From Brachyhypopomus gauderio (Eukaryota > Chordata > Actinopteri > Gymnotiformes > Hypopomidae), in NCBI RefSeq assembly GCF_052324685.1, contig NC_135212.1, forward strand, positions 16,748,410-16,812,409: a DNA stretch of 64,000 nucleotides, written 5' to 3'. The position numbers and the translations under genes were made by a program. The notes beneath the pieces were generated by a model. It was not told where the DNA came from. It was given only the letters and a program-made list of their open reading frames with translations, and did not search any database. Shown here piece by piece: positions 10,172 to 22,653 of the stretch (within the stretch, counting starts at the first letter, position 1; every line of letters begins with the position of its first letter).

Positions 10172-13100
10172 ATGCTACAACAAAACAACAACAATAACCA
10201 TCCCTGTCTGGACACGGGGCACAGAGAGACGCTTCATGGGCGTAAGCATAGAACTGCTCCATTCAGCAGTGCCCTGGAGCTGGGGGCCATCCCACTGATC
10301 AAAGGCCTGAGAGCATGGGCTATAAGTGGAGGATACTCCAGAAGCAGGAGAAAAGATGCCCCCCAGACACCCCTCCCTAGAGAGAGAAGTTGGGTTAGCC
10401 AAGTTGCAAGTGGCCATAGAAAAACGGAGGCCGGCGTAGCTTCGTTCCACACTCCTGGGGTCAGACAGGGAGGGCTTGGAGCTCTGGTGACAGTGGCCAC
10501 ACTAAAGGGCTCAGAGGGTAGCAGACAGACTCAGACAAAATGTCTTTTTCTCAAGGCTGAGGGATGTAGTTACCTCTGTACTGTGAGCAACAAGGCAGCT
10601 GGCACAAGAGGTGTGGGCCAGACAGCGCATGTACATTTGGTGAATGGAAAAGAGAGGAGAAATAAGGATGATGTGGGAGGTTTTGAGTTCAAACCCCAGG
10701 TTATCCCAAAGTGGAGAAAGTCAAGTAAAGTGGAAAGGCCTATGGACAGAAGCGTGGCAGGTGATAGTAAAGGGAGTGTTGTCTTCTCACGGTTAGAACA
10801 AGGACGGATAGATAAAAGGCACTACTTCACCACACACCTCAATGAGCAGAAAGAGGCTTTCACTGGAACATCAGCCATAACTCAGTGCCTGAGAAACAAA
10901 CCCAGGCATGGAGATAGGGGTATACAGCCAGGTCTTGCAAGCCAGAATGATGACAAGTCTGACCTACACAACTCCAAGCTTTTGGTCCTGCCTGAAAACT
11001 CTGGATCTGCCAAAGCTAATTCCAGTGTTTGTGAGCAGTGCTTAGGCCCTAAAACTTGTAATTGTGAGGGTCATACGGGGCAGGAAATGCCTAGTCCTTA
11101 CAACAATGGCCAAAAGGCCACAGGCACATGTGTAACTGATGCAGGTCACACTACAAAATGCAAGGATGCAAACTTTGTCAGTAGTCTGCCAGAATTCAAA
11201 GAGCTCAGCTCAGGATTTCAGGTGCTTATGGAGGTCACCAATAAGAGTAATGTGGATGAAGAGGTAAAGCGGAAATTTAACTTCCCCTATGGAGAGAGTA
11301 GTGTAGCTCCTGAATACAGGAACCCCTCAGACAGTACTGAAGCAAAGCAGCAGTGTAACAGGAAGGACACAATAAATGAAGACTGCCTGACCTGTTATAC
11401 TGGGCCTACAGAGAAACATGAGGCCTTGGACGTGGCCAGCAGCACCCAGCAGGGGGCAAATGTGGGGCAGTGTCATAAACCTGTAGGAGCGGGGGAGGAG
11501 CAATGGTGCTCACAGCAGCCTGTGGAGGACGTAGATGCCGAACCTGAGAATTTTGCTAAATCTCCATCACGAGGCACCAGCTTTTCAAAAGCCGATACTG
11601 GTGTTGCTGCTACCTCCCTACTTAATCCTGCCCCCACCACCTCCTCAAATGGCGCTGGAACCATAGCAACAGCCCCCTCAGCTGTAAGCAAGCAGGAAGA
11701 GGTTGGAGCTACAGTTAGGAATGTGGAGCTCCAGCCTGGCTCGGAGCAGGAGATGGGCCTGGATGGGCACATGGTGGCCATGAAGAAGAGGCCTGTTGTG
11801 ATGGATCAAGAAGAAGAGGATGATTTTGGAGTCTTCATGCAGGCAGGAGAAGAGCAGATCTGGGCTGAAGGGTTCAACAAGCTCCAACAAGTGCCTTGTA
11901 GCAAGCATGACTGTGTTGGTAAGTAACTGCAGCGTCTTAAGATAGATTCGGTTTTATCTACATGGAAATGGATTGCTGGCTCTTTATGCTTTTTATCCAT
12001 AAGAGCAGTGAGCTGTGGAGTTCCTAGGCAGTGGAGGAAAAGTAATTTGGCATCAATAATTCCTAACACAGCAAGCCTTTCTCAGGGCAAGCATGTCTCA
12101 ACACCGCCCCTGGTCAACACTCTGCACACGCCAGCACAACCCCCAACCCCCCTGTCTAGGGCCAGCACCCCGGTCAACACCGGGGTGCTGAGTTTTCCCA
12201 AAACTGAGAAAAAAATGTGAATATTTCAATAATTACTGAGTTTCTATGAATGCCTACTACCTCTCCTTTTCTGGCTATCTCTATACGTCTTTTAGTCTCT
12301 ATTTCCCAGTCTGTGTCTATCTCTATCTATCTTTCTGTGTCTCTTTCTCTCTTAAGACTTTCTCCCCCATTTCTGTTTTCAGACGTTCTCTGTGCGATAT
12401 CCTGTTAGCATTGAGCAGTATTAAAGAGGCAGTGGCTTAAGCAAAGGACGTTGGAGAAACTTGCCACGTTATCTCCATAGTAACACGTCTTAATATGACC
12501 TGTGCACCTAAAGCAATGATGCTAAACATACTGATAATATTCAAAGCAAATGGGCCAAAGATTATCATCTCAGAATTTATACATTTTACAGATACAGTTG
12601 AGCTGCCACATCACTAGGTTTGTTCATTCACTGATGTTCTTGTCATGTTCACTTGATGACATGTTCTGGGTCAATATGGTCTCTTGACTGGGGATCTAGG
12701 TCCTGTCCTTCATGTCTACAAAATTACTTGATGTCTGAACATTATGAAAGTCACAGTCATCTATAATGCCCATAGGAAAGCCCTGTAGGTTCATTTGAAA
12801 GAATCCTCAAGTAGAGTTGACTGGCAGTTTGGGCACATCTAGAAAACACATTGATCTTCGTGTTAGGAACGTCTTAAACGGAAGGATGTTCTTTGTGTTT
12901 CGGGTTACGGGAGCTTTTGGGAAACGTACTTCAAACGTAAACGTAAACCATACTTCAAAGGTAACAGGTATATTGTTAGTTTATACTCCAGAGTCTCTAG
13001 CTATTTCTCCATTGTCCTAAATACATCATGCTCAGTTGTATTTGTTTAACTTCTGCTGCATTTTTTTTCTGCATTTGCCGCTTTAAATTCTTAAAATTCT

Positions 13101-15258
13101 TTACATTCAGAATTATTGTACATACTGTATTGGGAATGAGGTAAGTAGGAAGAGGGATTTAATTGAAACAGTTTTTTGTTGAGTAATGAAATCAGGTCAT
13201 TAAAGTAGACCATTCAAGAAAATAGGCCACTGAAAACAGTGTCTCTACTGTATAATACTGGCTGTAACAAGGCAATGACATAATAACATGCCTATGTAAA
13301 GATATTTAATTTGTTTAGTATTGCTATGCACGGTTGTTATTTAGTCTGAAGTAAAACCATTTAATTTGCTAAATTTTTATGGTAATGTTAATATTTGAAG
13401 AAATGTAGATCAGATAAAACTTGATTTTAAATTTTAAAGGCATTACATTTTAATTTAATATCTTCTACAACTCTTGCATTTGCCTCAGCAGAATATATGA
13501 ATCCCTTTGATGCAAATGAACCTGTGTCCTGGGTATCTAATTGGTCTGGAGTCCAGACATCCCAGCAGTCAACTGATTCATGGACTGCCTTCAAGCAGGA
13601 AACTAGAGAGGATGAACAGAAGATCACTGCCCACTGGTGGTCCCATAAACCAGTGGATACCACACACCTCACACCATCTCTCCGTAATGTGGTAAGACTA
13701 ATTGTTCTGTACCATATAATGATCATAGCTGTGTTTAAAAGTATAGCAGTATGTAACAGTTAATCAGTTAACTGTGATTACAATCACTTGCTTTTGGATC
13801 AGTCTCAATATTCAAAGAAGCTTGTCTCACTCCTGGTGATTGGTTTCCTTGGTCTTTTTCTTCATAGTGATTATTTAACATTCTGCACATTAATAATCTT
13901 TACATAAGTCTTGGTGATGATCACTTGTATGTTGATCATTTTGTAAATGCCAATCATATGGTGTGTGTGTGTGTGCGTGCGTGTGTGTGCGTGTGCGTGC
14001 CTGCCTGCTCCTGTGAATTACAGCAGCGTGTGTTTTTAGAAGCCTTCCCCTGTATGCAGCGTTCCTGTGGAGATTCTGAGTGCATTCCAACACTGAAGGA
14101 CCTGCTGTGGGCTCCAGCTGACATGAACAGAGGCAGAAAACCTGGGTGTGTTGCGTGATAACTGCGGATATCTTTTGGGATATCATGAGTACATAGCTCG
14201 GTCTTATGAATATTTGCATTATTTTATAAGCTACAAGAATATTTGATGATGGTAGAAGTCTGCTGAGCTTCTTCAGCTAGGCTTGCCTGTATGATGACCT
14301 CTTATCTGCTGCTGAGTGTGTTTACAGAGCTCTCAGTTCATGGACCTTTCACTTTGCACTCTTTTCCATTTTTTCACGCTTGTCATGAAACAGGTGATAT
14401 GAAATCAGGGTAATGGAGCCTGAGGTTGCATATGGTATTTCTTTGTCAGCCTTAGTAAATAAACTCTTGTGCAAGTCTGAGAAATGTCTCATTATGGATC
14501 CCACTGGGTAGCCAATCATTTTTGAAAATTGTTTTATCACTCTACATTTTATTCGTTTCACAGTTAGGAGGAGCATATTGCCTATAGTGTCTTACTTTAT
14601 TGTGGAGTTTTTTTTTTTTTTTTTGCTAATTGCGCTTTTGTGTTATTTGTGAAATGCTACGTAGTCTTATACTGCCATCTTGTGGCAATGAATGAAATTT
14701 TGGTATTACATCAGTTGACACGTTGGAACAATGGGGTAATTACAAAAAGGTTCCATTAAATGAACTATTTCACTTTTTAAATGCTAGTTTGTCACTGTCC
14801 CTGACACTGAATGCCATCAATGAAATTTTATCTTAAGGAACCTCAAGCCATGGGATGGACTTCAGGATCTGGACCGGATGATTGATCTGAAATATAAGGG
14901 AGCAGAGTCTATGTCCCATACATTAGTCCTTCAGTCACTACACTTTGGAATCCCCAACTCTGTAAGTTATGATCTTTTTAATTTTTTTCTAACGGAGCAA
15001 AATGAGATATGGAAACATTATTTATCAGTGAAAATAAGTAGTACTTGGTGTGTTTATCTAATCGGTTTGTATCTACTAAAGTTTATTATAAATAAAGATC
15101 TATGCTATAATAGCCATTTCCTGCCTCAGGAACACATGCACAGGAGCAAGCAGACCGCTGCCAGGTTTTCTCCCAACCTGCCCACCTCCAGCCAGAAGTT
15201 CGGCAGTAATACTAAAAGAAGACTCTCTTATGACATCAACAGGAATATTGTGGCCTAG
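10172..15258 (+). CDS. clba1: Aftiphilin/CLBA1-family clathrin-binding-box protein, five coding exons
   Basis: Exons: 10172-11918, 13492-13691, 14027-14145, 14838-14961 and 15130-15258 (TAG at 15256). All have GT-AG ends and compatible phases, giving about 772 residues from the ATG at 10172. The long first coding exon is disordered and ends with an acidic patch with an EEEDDFGVFMQ motif, the DFGxF type that aftiphilin uses to bind AP-1/GGA ear domains. The C-terminal exons encode IPTLKDLLW, WDGLQDLDRMIDLKY and VLQSLHFGIPNS, which follow the order of the aftiphilin clathrin-binding box (IPTLLELL, LWSKLQNVD, LRYQ, LFCSLGI). The family works in clathrin-mediated trafficking at the trans-Golgi/endosome. 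The start codon is uncertain: the frame stays open upstream of 10172 and the 5' exon is noncoding or ambiguous. The gene could be clba1 or a third aftph/clba1 ohnolog. Exons 2 and 3 have tandem NAGNAG acceptors. Confidence 0.75.
11919..13491 (+). other. Intron of the aftiphilin-like gene
   Basis: Contains a perfect 11-bp-stem hairpin at 12164-12189 and a pyrimidine-rich stretch at about 12260-12370. Otherwise nothing was recognised. Confidence 0.6.
12164..12189. repeat. Perfect GC-rich inverted repeat (hairpin)
   Basis: AGCACCCCGGT, a CAAC loop, then ACCGGGGTGCT. The 11 paired bases are perfect and GC-rich. It lies in an intron, without a following T-run. Confidence 0.8.
13961..14010 (+). 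repeat. GT/GC-rich microsatellite next to an acceptor
   Basis: Alternating GT and GCGT units end within about 15-20 bases of the NAGNAG acceptor of the third coding exon of the aftiphilin-like gene. Confidence 0.8.
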
Positions 15259-16040
15259 CCTGCGTAGACCTAGTCAAACCCGCAGAACTGTGCTGCCCTC
15301 TCAAACATAACATGAAGTAAGGATGAACTGTTTACTTTCCCTTCACGGATACTTGCAGTTTGACCCTCTGCCCTCTTCGAAGTCAATTGGAAAGGTTATT
15401 TGTTGAGTTTTTTTACTATGTCAAAAAAAAAGTTTTTTCCAACTATTTGTGATGTTTAAGCTATTAAACACAGTAGACACCAAGCAGGTATTTATCATTA
15501 TGGAAGGCTCATACTAAGGTGATGGGGTATATGGATACATACATCTTATTGATTATCTGACACAAGGGCTGAAGTTACTGAATCTCTTTCTGTCACATGC
15601 ACAGTCCTCTTCCAATATTGCAGGAAAAGTCCAAATATATACTGTGCAAATTATACTCCTCTAAACACCCGGATACTGCTTTCAGTATTTACCTAAAGTC
15701 ATTGTGTAAGATCATATTCTTCCAATTACAATGCTTTCTTTTGATGTTTCCCAGTTGAGTGTTGTCCAATGTATGAAAGAACATGACTTGATGAAATGAA
15801 CATTAAACATGGACATACAAGAAAACACACAGAGAGATACAGAGCATAAGGGGAAAACACATTTTTTACTTTAAATGACATTTCCTTGTTACATTTGCTT
15901 TTCATTCTGAATATTAAACTGTAGTGTGGCATTTTTAATAAATGTGAAGATCACATTTTTTCAGTTTTAACACCAGTGTTCACAGTTTAACATACTTCAT
16001 GTTGATTTATTATAAGAATAAATGAATTCATGAATTTGAC
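15259..16040 (+). other. 3' UTR of the aftiphilin-like gene
   Basis: There is no coding signal after the TAG. Two AATAAA hexamers lie at 15937-15942 and 16017-16022, the likely polyadenylation signals. The boundary is inferred. Confidence 0.55.
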
Positions 16041-16726
16041 TTTGTCTCTGGTTGTATTCACAGTTATGATTTTTAATGAATGGAGATGGTGAATAATTTA
16101 TGACACCCAAAACACATTGATCTGTGTATATTCTAAGATATCCCCTACTTTCTGTAGTTAGAAGAGGTTTCTAGTTTTATAAATAGTGATTACAAAGCTG
16201 CCATGTTTGACTCAAAGTGGGTATAATATCGTCCTCTCAGTACGTGACTCCTCATGCATTACATTTTGTTTGTGAAACGCCATCAAAGAAGGCGCAGGAA
16301 GCCCGCTCTTCTCCGTTTAAGATAGTTTTTGTCATGTAGAAAGAACAGGCGACCATATTATTTACTGAATCAACCATGAACCGCAACGGACATGTGATCA
16401 CATCAGGAAGATATAATTCAAAGTAAAAAAACAACACAACACATACCGTAACGACGTGTAAGAAGTAGCATATGTATGAAGCCATTTGTATTTAGTAGTA
16501 TATTTTGCGGGCTATTCTGGGTTGAGACACTTACCATTAACTTTTCTAAGGGCAGCACAAGATGCCTCGGAAGTTATTAGTTACAATGCTGAGAAATTCC
16601 TTCAAAAGTAACTGCGATCTGGCAAAGCTGTTGGTGGAGGGAGGAGTTGAATTAGAGCCTAAAAGGAGAAGCTGCCAACACCAGTTTGTAAGACGTAGAT
16701 GAGGCGTGTATCACTCCTTCACAGCG

Positions 16727-19700
16727 ATGTCCACTGTGTTTAGATCTTTATGTCTTCTCGCCATCCTGATATTTTTATACTTCACCTATCTTTTACTGGG
16801 AGCGCTGGTGTTCTCGGCTATCGAGCGACCTGTGGAGGAGAATCTGAAGACCGAGCTGAATTCTCTCAAAGCCGAACTTCTTAATAACCTGACCTGTATT
16901 AATGCCACAGCACTGGAAAACTTTTTAGTAAGAGTTTTAAGAGCTAACAAATACGGAGTGTCCGTTTTTCACAATACATCTACCAATTCAAACTGGGATC
17001 TAGCGTCGTCTTTGTTCTTTGCCAATACTTTGGTAACGACCGTAGGTGAGTGGATATATACGACGATGAGAGCAAGCGTATTTGTCCGTTAACATCTGTG
17101 CATTGTCAACTTGTTTATCTTAATGTGGTTTATTATTACAAACCAAAACAGGTCGTCGTTTTCTTTTTTTTATGTTTTTCCTCAAACAAAGCAGTGCAGT
17201 AATGCAGCATTGTGAAATGACACGGACGTAGCCGCTCAAGTGCAACACACACGGTTCATGTCTGTAGCGACAACCATTTATCTTCTACACTAACCCGTGT
17301 GCCATCATATCTAATTCGTGAGAGTCCGTAGACACAAGAAAATCGTTAGAGGCCTAGAATAATCAGTTACCAATTAAGACAGAAAACTAAAATGTTTTGC
17401 ATTGAAGGTGCTTTCACAGTCGAGTCAGTTTTGTACGTGGGCCTACGTGACTGTGTGGGAGTGTAGTGAGCTGATGAAATGTTTCTCACTGCACTTCTGT
17501 GTGGAGGAAGTGTCCTTATCAGATCATATTAGCTGTGGGTGCAAATGAATACCATGTCATCGTGAACTCCGGTGTTTGCTTCTTTCAGATTCATACAGCC
17601 TGCAACGATCGATTCTATACAAGATTGTGGACAAAGACCTAGAAAAGTTTGTTTTAACTAGTGAAAAGGGATAATCTCAAGTTATTGTGGAACAGAAGCA
17701 GAGAATGTTCATACTGTATAAAACGTGAATTGGGATGAAAATGTTTTTTTTTCCCAGTAAATGCCTCCATAGGAGGTAGATCAACTTGCTGTTCTACATT
17801 CAGGTTTCCTTTCATACAACATGCTAGTCTGTACTAGATGGCCTTCATTTGCATGAATCATGTAGTGTGCCATTATGATGTATTTTTATGGTTACTCTCA
17901 AATACACCCTAAATATCAACAGATATGTGAATTTCTCCTTCAGAGCAAAACTTCATAATCTGTTGTCAGACGTAGAGTTGCTTGGGGGGAAAACCCTCCA
18001 GAGGGAAAAACATCTGGAAATCAACATTGTATTCACACAGGATGCTATTTCTTTGCTAATTCCTCAGGCTATGGCCACACAACCCCTCTGTCGGATGGGG
18101 GGAAAGCCTTCTCCATCGTGTATGCTTTGTTTGGCGTCCCCTTCACCATGCTGGTGCTCACCGCGTGTGTGCAGCGCCTCATTCAGCCGCTGACTTGCAG
18201 GCCGATCAAGCGTTGGCAGCAGTGGACCGGGTGGCACCCGCGCACGGCCTGCTCCGTGCACTTCCTCATCCTGGTACTGATCGTGGTGCTGCTGTTCTTC
18301 GTGGTGCCAGCTGTGGTGTTCAGCCACATCGAGGGTTCATGGACCTTCCTGGAGGCATTCTACTTCTGCTTCATCTCCCTCTGCACCATCGGCTTGGGGG
18401 ACTTTGTGCCAGGGGAGAGGCCTGACCAGCAGCTCCGACCCCTCTACAAGCTCTCCGTTATGGGTAAGATGGTGGGGTAGATAAAAGTGGTGATGCTAAG
18501 ACTGGTGATGTTAAATCTGGAGTTGAGCCTCTTGTACAAATACATATACTGCAGTTTTAATGTATAGCAGTTTAATATGAACCTTGACTGCACTTTACTA
18601 ACATTACTGATGCATTTTACTGCTTATCGACTTCCCACATTAGTTAATACAGTACTGATTTTCATATGAGATGGTTGTGTTGCATATCTAATTTCTTTTA
18701 AGTCAGTAATGCTGCATGACATTCTTTTATTGACGTATTGAGAGAAAACTGGCCCAGTTTAACTAAAACATGGAAGACAGCAGTCAAGTATTCCTGCTAA
18801 CACTGTGCAGATGTCTCATGAATGTTAAATAGGTGTACATATGAAGATGTGCATTACGTACAGTATTATTGCTTAAGGATTTGCTATGTGGTTCTGGATG
18901 GAACCTAAAATGCAGTGATCTTACTTTGAAGCACGTTTGTAAGCAAAGGACATTTGATGTGGAATGGAGGCAGGCCAACATTAACACCAACAAATCCAAT
19001 TTAGCCAAACTCTGTTAGTTCAAAGTGTTAAAGCAGTAGGCAAATTGGAATGTTTTTTTGGAGAGTATTGGAATATAAAGCTGTCTCCAACCATTATTTG
19101 AGGTTAAGGCATCAAACTTATGCTGAATGGATGTTCTTGAAGTCTGCAAGACATCCCCTCACACCTCAGCAAGTTAGTAGTTACCTTGGGGGTGGAACGG
19201 TCATTGAAGGCAGAAGTTACATTCGCACCTTTCTTTACTTGGGAGGTTTCTGCTCATGAGAACACAAACCTGTTGGCAAACATTTAATTATTTTGTAGAG
19301 CCGAATGAAAATGACTGAACTTAAGTCTTCACACCAGCTCACTACTGCTCCAACATATACTGCGGTGACTGTCATATGACCTCGCTGAGCTATGTGGAAG
19401 TGTGAATTTCCCCCTAAAGGTTCAAACAAACATTAGGGAATTTCCCACAAATCACTTGAACTCCAGTTATTCTATTTATTAATAGAAGCATTTTTAGAAT
19501 CTGCTCATTCACTCTTCCTAGGGAACTGCTTATCATATGTGCTATTTAGGTCAGGACAATCCAGTACAAATGTTTTCTAAAGAGGATTATAACAAGGGCT
19601 GGCAAATATGCTTGTTATGTTTGTGTGCTAGATGCAGTCGTGTGACATATTTTAGCCATTAGCTAATCTTTTTTTTTTTTTTAACACTGAGGACCAGTTA

Positions 19701-19925
19701 GACCTTTTGAATTGTTGCCTCTGTATTGCATTTATGTGCAATATATGGCAGTGTTTTTGGCAATAAAACCCTATAAATGGTAAAAAATAAAATAAAAATA
19801 GTTTTTGTAGACAAAATGGATTTGTATAATTATTGAGAACTACTTTCTTCCCAAATGCCCTATAGTGTAGGTTAAAGTAACAAAAAAATAATTGAGCATA
19901 ATCTACTGTCAAACACTGTGGCTTA

Positions 19926-19961
<36 letters not shown>

Positions 19962-20218
19962 TCTCTCTCTCTCCCCTCCCTCCAGTATATCTGTTTGTGG
20001 GCTTGACTTTCATGTTCCTGGTTCTGCGCTCCTTTCATAAGCTGGCAGATGTACATGGCTGGACCACATTCTTCCACCTGCCCACCTGTGAGGATGAAGG
20101 TGAAGACGAGGAGCCCATAGTTGAAGCTCAGGACAGAGAACCGTGTGAACAGGAGACTGCTGCTACCAAGCCGTTGGATCCCAGCTCCCAGGTCTTCTAT
20201 AACTCCATGAGCAAATAA
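16727..20218 (+). CDS. kcnk6: TWIK-type two-pore-domain potassium channel, best match KCNK6 (TWIK-2); complete
   Basis: Exons 16727-17045, 18068-18463 and 19986-20218, all GT-AG, 315 residues (human KCNK6 has 313). The first TM helix spans about residues 8-31. An extracellular cap follows with Cys57, the position of the inter-subunit disulfide in TWIK channels, and N-glycosylation sequons at N54, N59 and in HNTS. Pore loop 1 is TTVGYGH (104-110), split by the first intron after the first base of the filter Gly codon. TM2/TM3 and pore loop 2 with TIGLGD (213-218) follow, then TM4 and an acidic tail. FYFCFISLCTIGLGDFVPGE and VYLFVGL match TWIK-2 most closely; KCNK7 is the alternative but usually has a poorer filter. 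Role: background K+ conductance and resting potential. The start is the first ATG giving a proper TWIK N-terminus. An AATAAA overlaps the stop codon. Confidence 0.87.
17046..18067 (+). other. Intron 1 of kcnk6
   Basis: Interrupts the Gly codon of the first selectivity filter. No repeat or gene was recognised. Confidence 0.75.
18464..19985 (+). other. Intron 2 of kcnk6
   Basis: Ends in a (CT)n tract at 19928-19980 that forms the polypyrimidine tract of the last acceptor. Otherwise AT-rich with nothing recognised. Confidence 0.75.
19928..19985 (+). repeat. (CT)n microsatellite serving as polypyrimidine tract
   Basis: An almost pure CT array runs into CCCTCCCTCCAG, the acceptor of the last kcnk6 exon. 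Confidence 0.85.
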
Positions 20219-20219
20219 A
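20214..20219 (+). terminator. AATAAA overlapping the kcnk6 stop codon
   Basis: The stop TAA (20216-20218) lies inside an AATAAA. Further AATAAA copies at 20283-20288 and 20656-20661 are more likely the functional signals. Confidence 0.35.
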
Positions 20220-22653
20220 ATGCTCGCTCTACCTCTGGATTTCCCAATTGTTCCTGTAGTTGTCAGCGCAGTAGAATTGGAAAATAAAGGCAGAGTTTTA
20301 CAGATCCTAAAAATGTTGGCATGAGTTCATGTAGTACCTCATGACTCGTGCTGGTTTTGTTGCCCAATTTGTAGGTGAGACTGAGGGAGGGCTGTAGGTA
20401 GGTGGGCGGGTGGGGTCGAGTACGGTGGACTCTTCCATATGCCAAAGCTTGATTTTTTGATGACCTTGATGGCCCCTATTAGTTCACCAAGTCTGTGGTC
20501 AGTTTTGGTCTAGTGTTGTTTTTACATTGCCTTATTAAACTATGCAACGGTTTATTAAATTTAAATGAATTTTAGCATCACTGCTTCTTGTAGTGTGAAG
20601 GTTCAATCTGCCACATGCTGGATAAAACAGTTGTGCCTTATTGTAAGTCTTGGTTAATAAAGTTGTTTACCCAACATTTCCTTGCACCGTTGTCTTTGAG
20701 CTGCAGTAAGTACAACAAATTGTAACCATGTTTGATTAATCTTTTATGTTAATTTCTATTTGTGTACCACACTCGAGAATTGCAGTGATGCAATAGTATT
20801 TTAAGATGACTGACGGATGTAATGTTGGATAGGACTGTGCAGTGTTGTCAGTTGGCTCTTAGGGTGTGCTTATATTAGTTCTATCTTGAGCGGTTTCTTA
20901 CATTTGAGAGAATTGAGCAACAGAATGTCTAAAGTAGGACTTTGTAGTTTTCCTGGATGTTTTTTTCTTCATTTTAGATAAGATGGTAAAATCTTTTCTA
21001 TATCTTCTTTAATCACTGCATTAAGGCAGGTCAGATATTACGTTATGTCATATTTTAATTAAAATACTCGTTTTTAAGATAAAGCATATACATAGCATAT
21101 GAACAAAAGGATGACTACTTAATAGTAAATTATCTTCATTTTTCTTTGGTGCCTTTGGATCATAAAAATTTACACAATAGTAACTGCATTTCTCAAAAGG
21201 TCATACAGTCGGCACAACACAACAGCCCATCGCTTGCTCAAAATCCCTCATTTATGACTCAAAAGAATGTCAATGACATGTCAGTGTCATCAGAATGCCA
21301 ATCCCTTGTACCATAAGTATTTTGACTGTTCTGTTCATAAACTATGTTGAGAACAATTACTGCACATCTGATCTATTTTACAAAAAACCTGGGCAATTCC
21401 TCTGCCAGTTCAGCTCATATAAACGGTTTCCAAATTTGGTTCCTTAAATGTTAAGCATTGACCCCAAGGATCTTGCTCCAGTGTTGGCTCCAAAAATAAG
21501 ACCAGGCATACCCTTCATGGTGGGTTTCAATTGGAGTGGGTAACATCCCATGTTGCAGTGATTAATAGGTGGAGTCCTATTATTGAGTCTAGAATTCTGG
21601 GGCTCAGAACCACCATCTGCTACACTTTATAACTGTTTGGAGGTCTCCACCTTACCCAGAGCCAGTGTTGACTTCTTGAAGTGGAAGCATACAGCTTCTC
21701 CTCACACCTAATTTAGAAGGCCAGATATATGTTTGACTCATGGACTTAAGGCAAGTAGTGTTTATTATAAAAGTGTAAAGTAATAATACTTAACAGTAAT
21801 AGTTTCATAGTTTGCATAACTGTCGATTTCCCCCAAAAGAACAGTGCAACTATTCCATAATGCTTAAATGGTAAAATACAGAGGGGGTAAACAAAGATGT
21901 AAACAATTCTTCCAATTTAACATTTCAATCAGAGCATTACTGAATCTGGGTTGGCTACAAAAAATAGGTTTTACCAATAACAGAACTCCTTTGCTTTTAA
22001 CAGACGCTCAACATTACTAATTGTGTATTGGTTGCATACATAATAACAGATGGAGCATTTTATTTTATCAGGGCACCTGGTACCATCAATTAGAGGCCTA
22101 CCTTTAGTCAACAAATTTAGAGGCCTATTACATCAAAGTGCATTTACTTCACACCAAGGGAACATATTCAAGATTATGCTAGTGAACACTAGGTACAACA
22201 TTAAAATACAATATCCTCGATCATGGTAAAATATAAACTTGTAAATAAATTGAATGTCAAGTTACATAACACATACAAAAAAATTTTTCTGAAATCTCAG
22301 AAGTTTCCAGAGTGGAAGAACTTTGATTTGAATATCCTCAGTTTGATTGTTTTATAAACCCATGTCTGTGTAACCTCAAACATTCACAATGATGACCCTA
22401 CGTCAACAGAAAATGGTGATAAAGAGCCATGGCACTCTATATCAAACATTTGAGGTAAAGGAGCAAAAATATGCAATGCCGACTATAAAAACGAACAGCT
22501 ATCATCTCTACACATTTTCATTTTAAAATATTCATATCCTACATTATTTAGTCAGCAAACAGCCAACTTGAGAATAATATTCAAATTCTATGGCCTCTAG
22601 CTTCAATTTCTGTGCCACTTTAGAAATCTTTTTGCTTTTACTATCATTTAACA
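20220..22653. other. Convergent intergenic region (3' UTRs of kcnk6 and the SERTAD3-like gene)
   Basis: The genes point toward each other. AATAAA at 20656-20661 (+) and TTTATT at 21761-21766 and 22059-22064 (AATAAA on the minus strand) are plausible polyadenylation signals. No ORF or repeat family was recognised. Confidence 0.5.
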
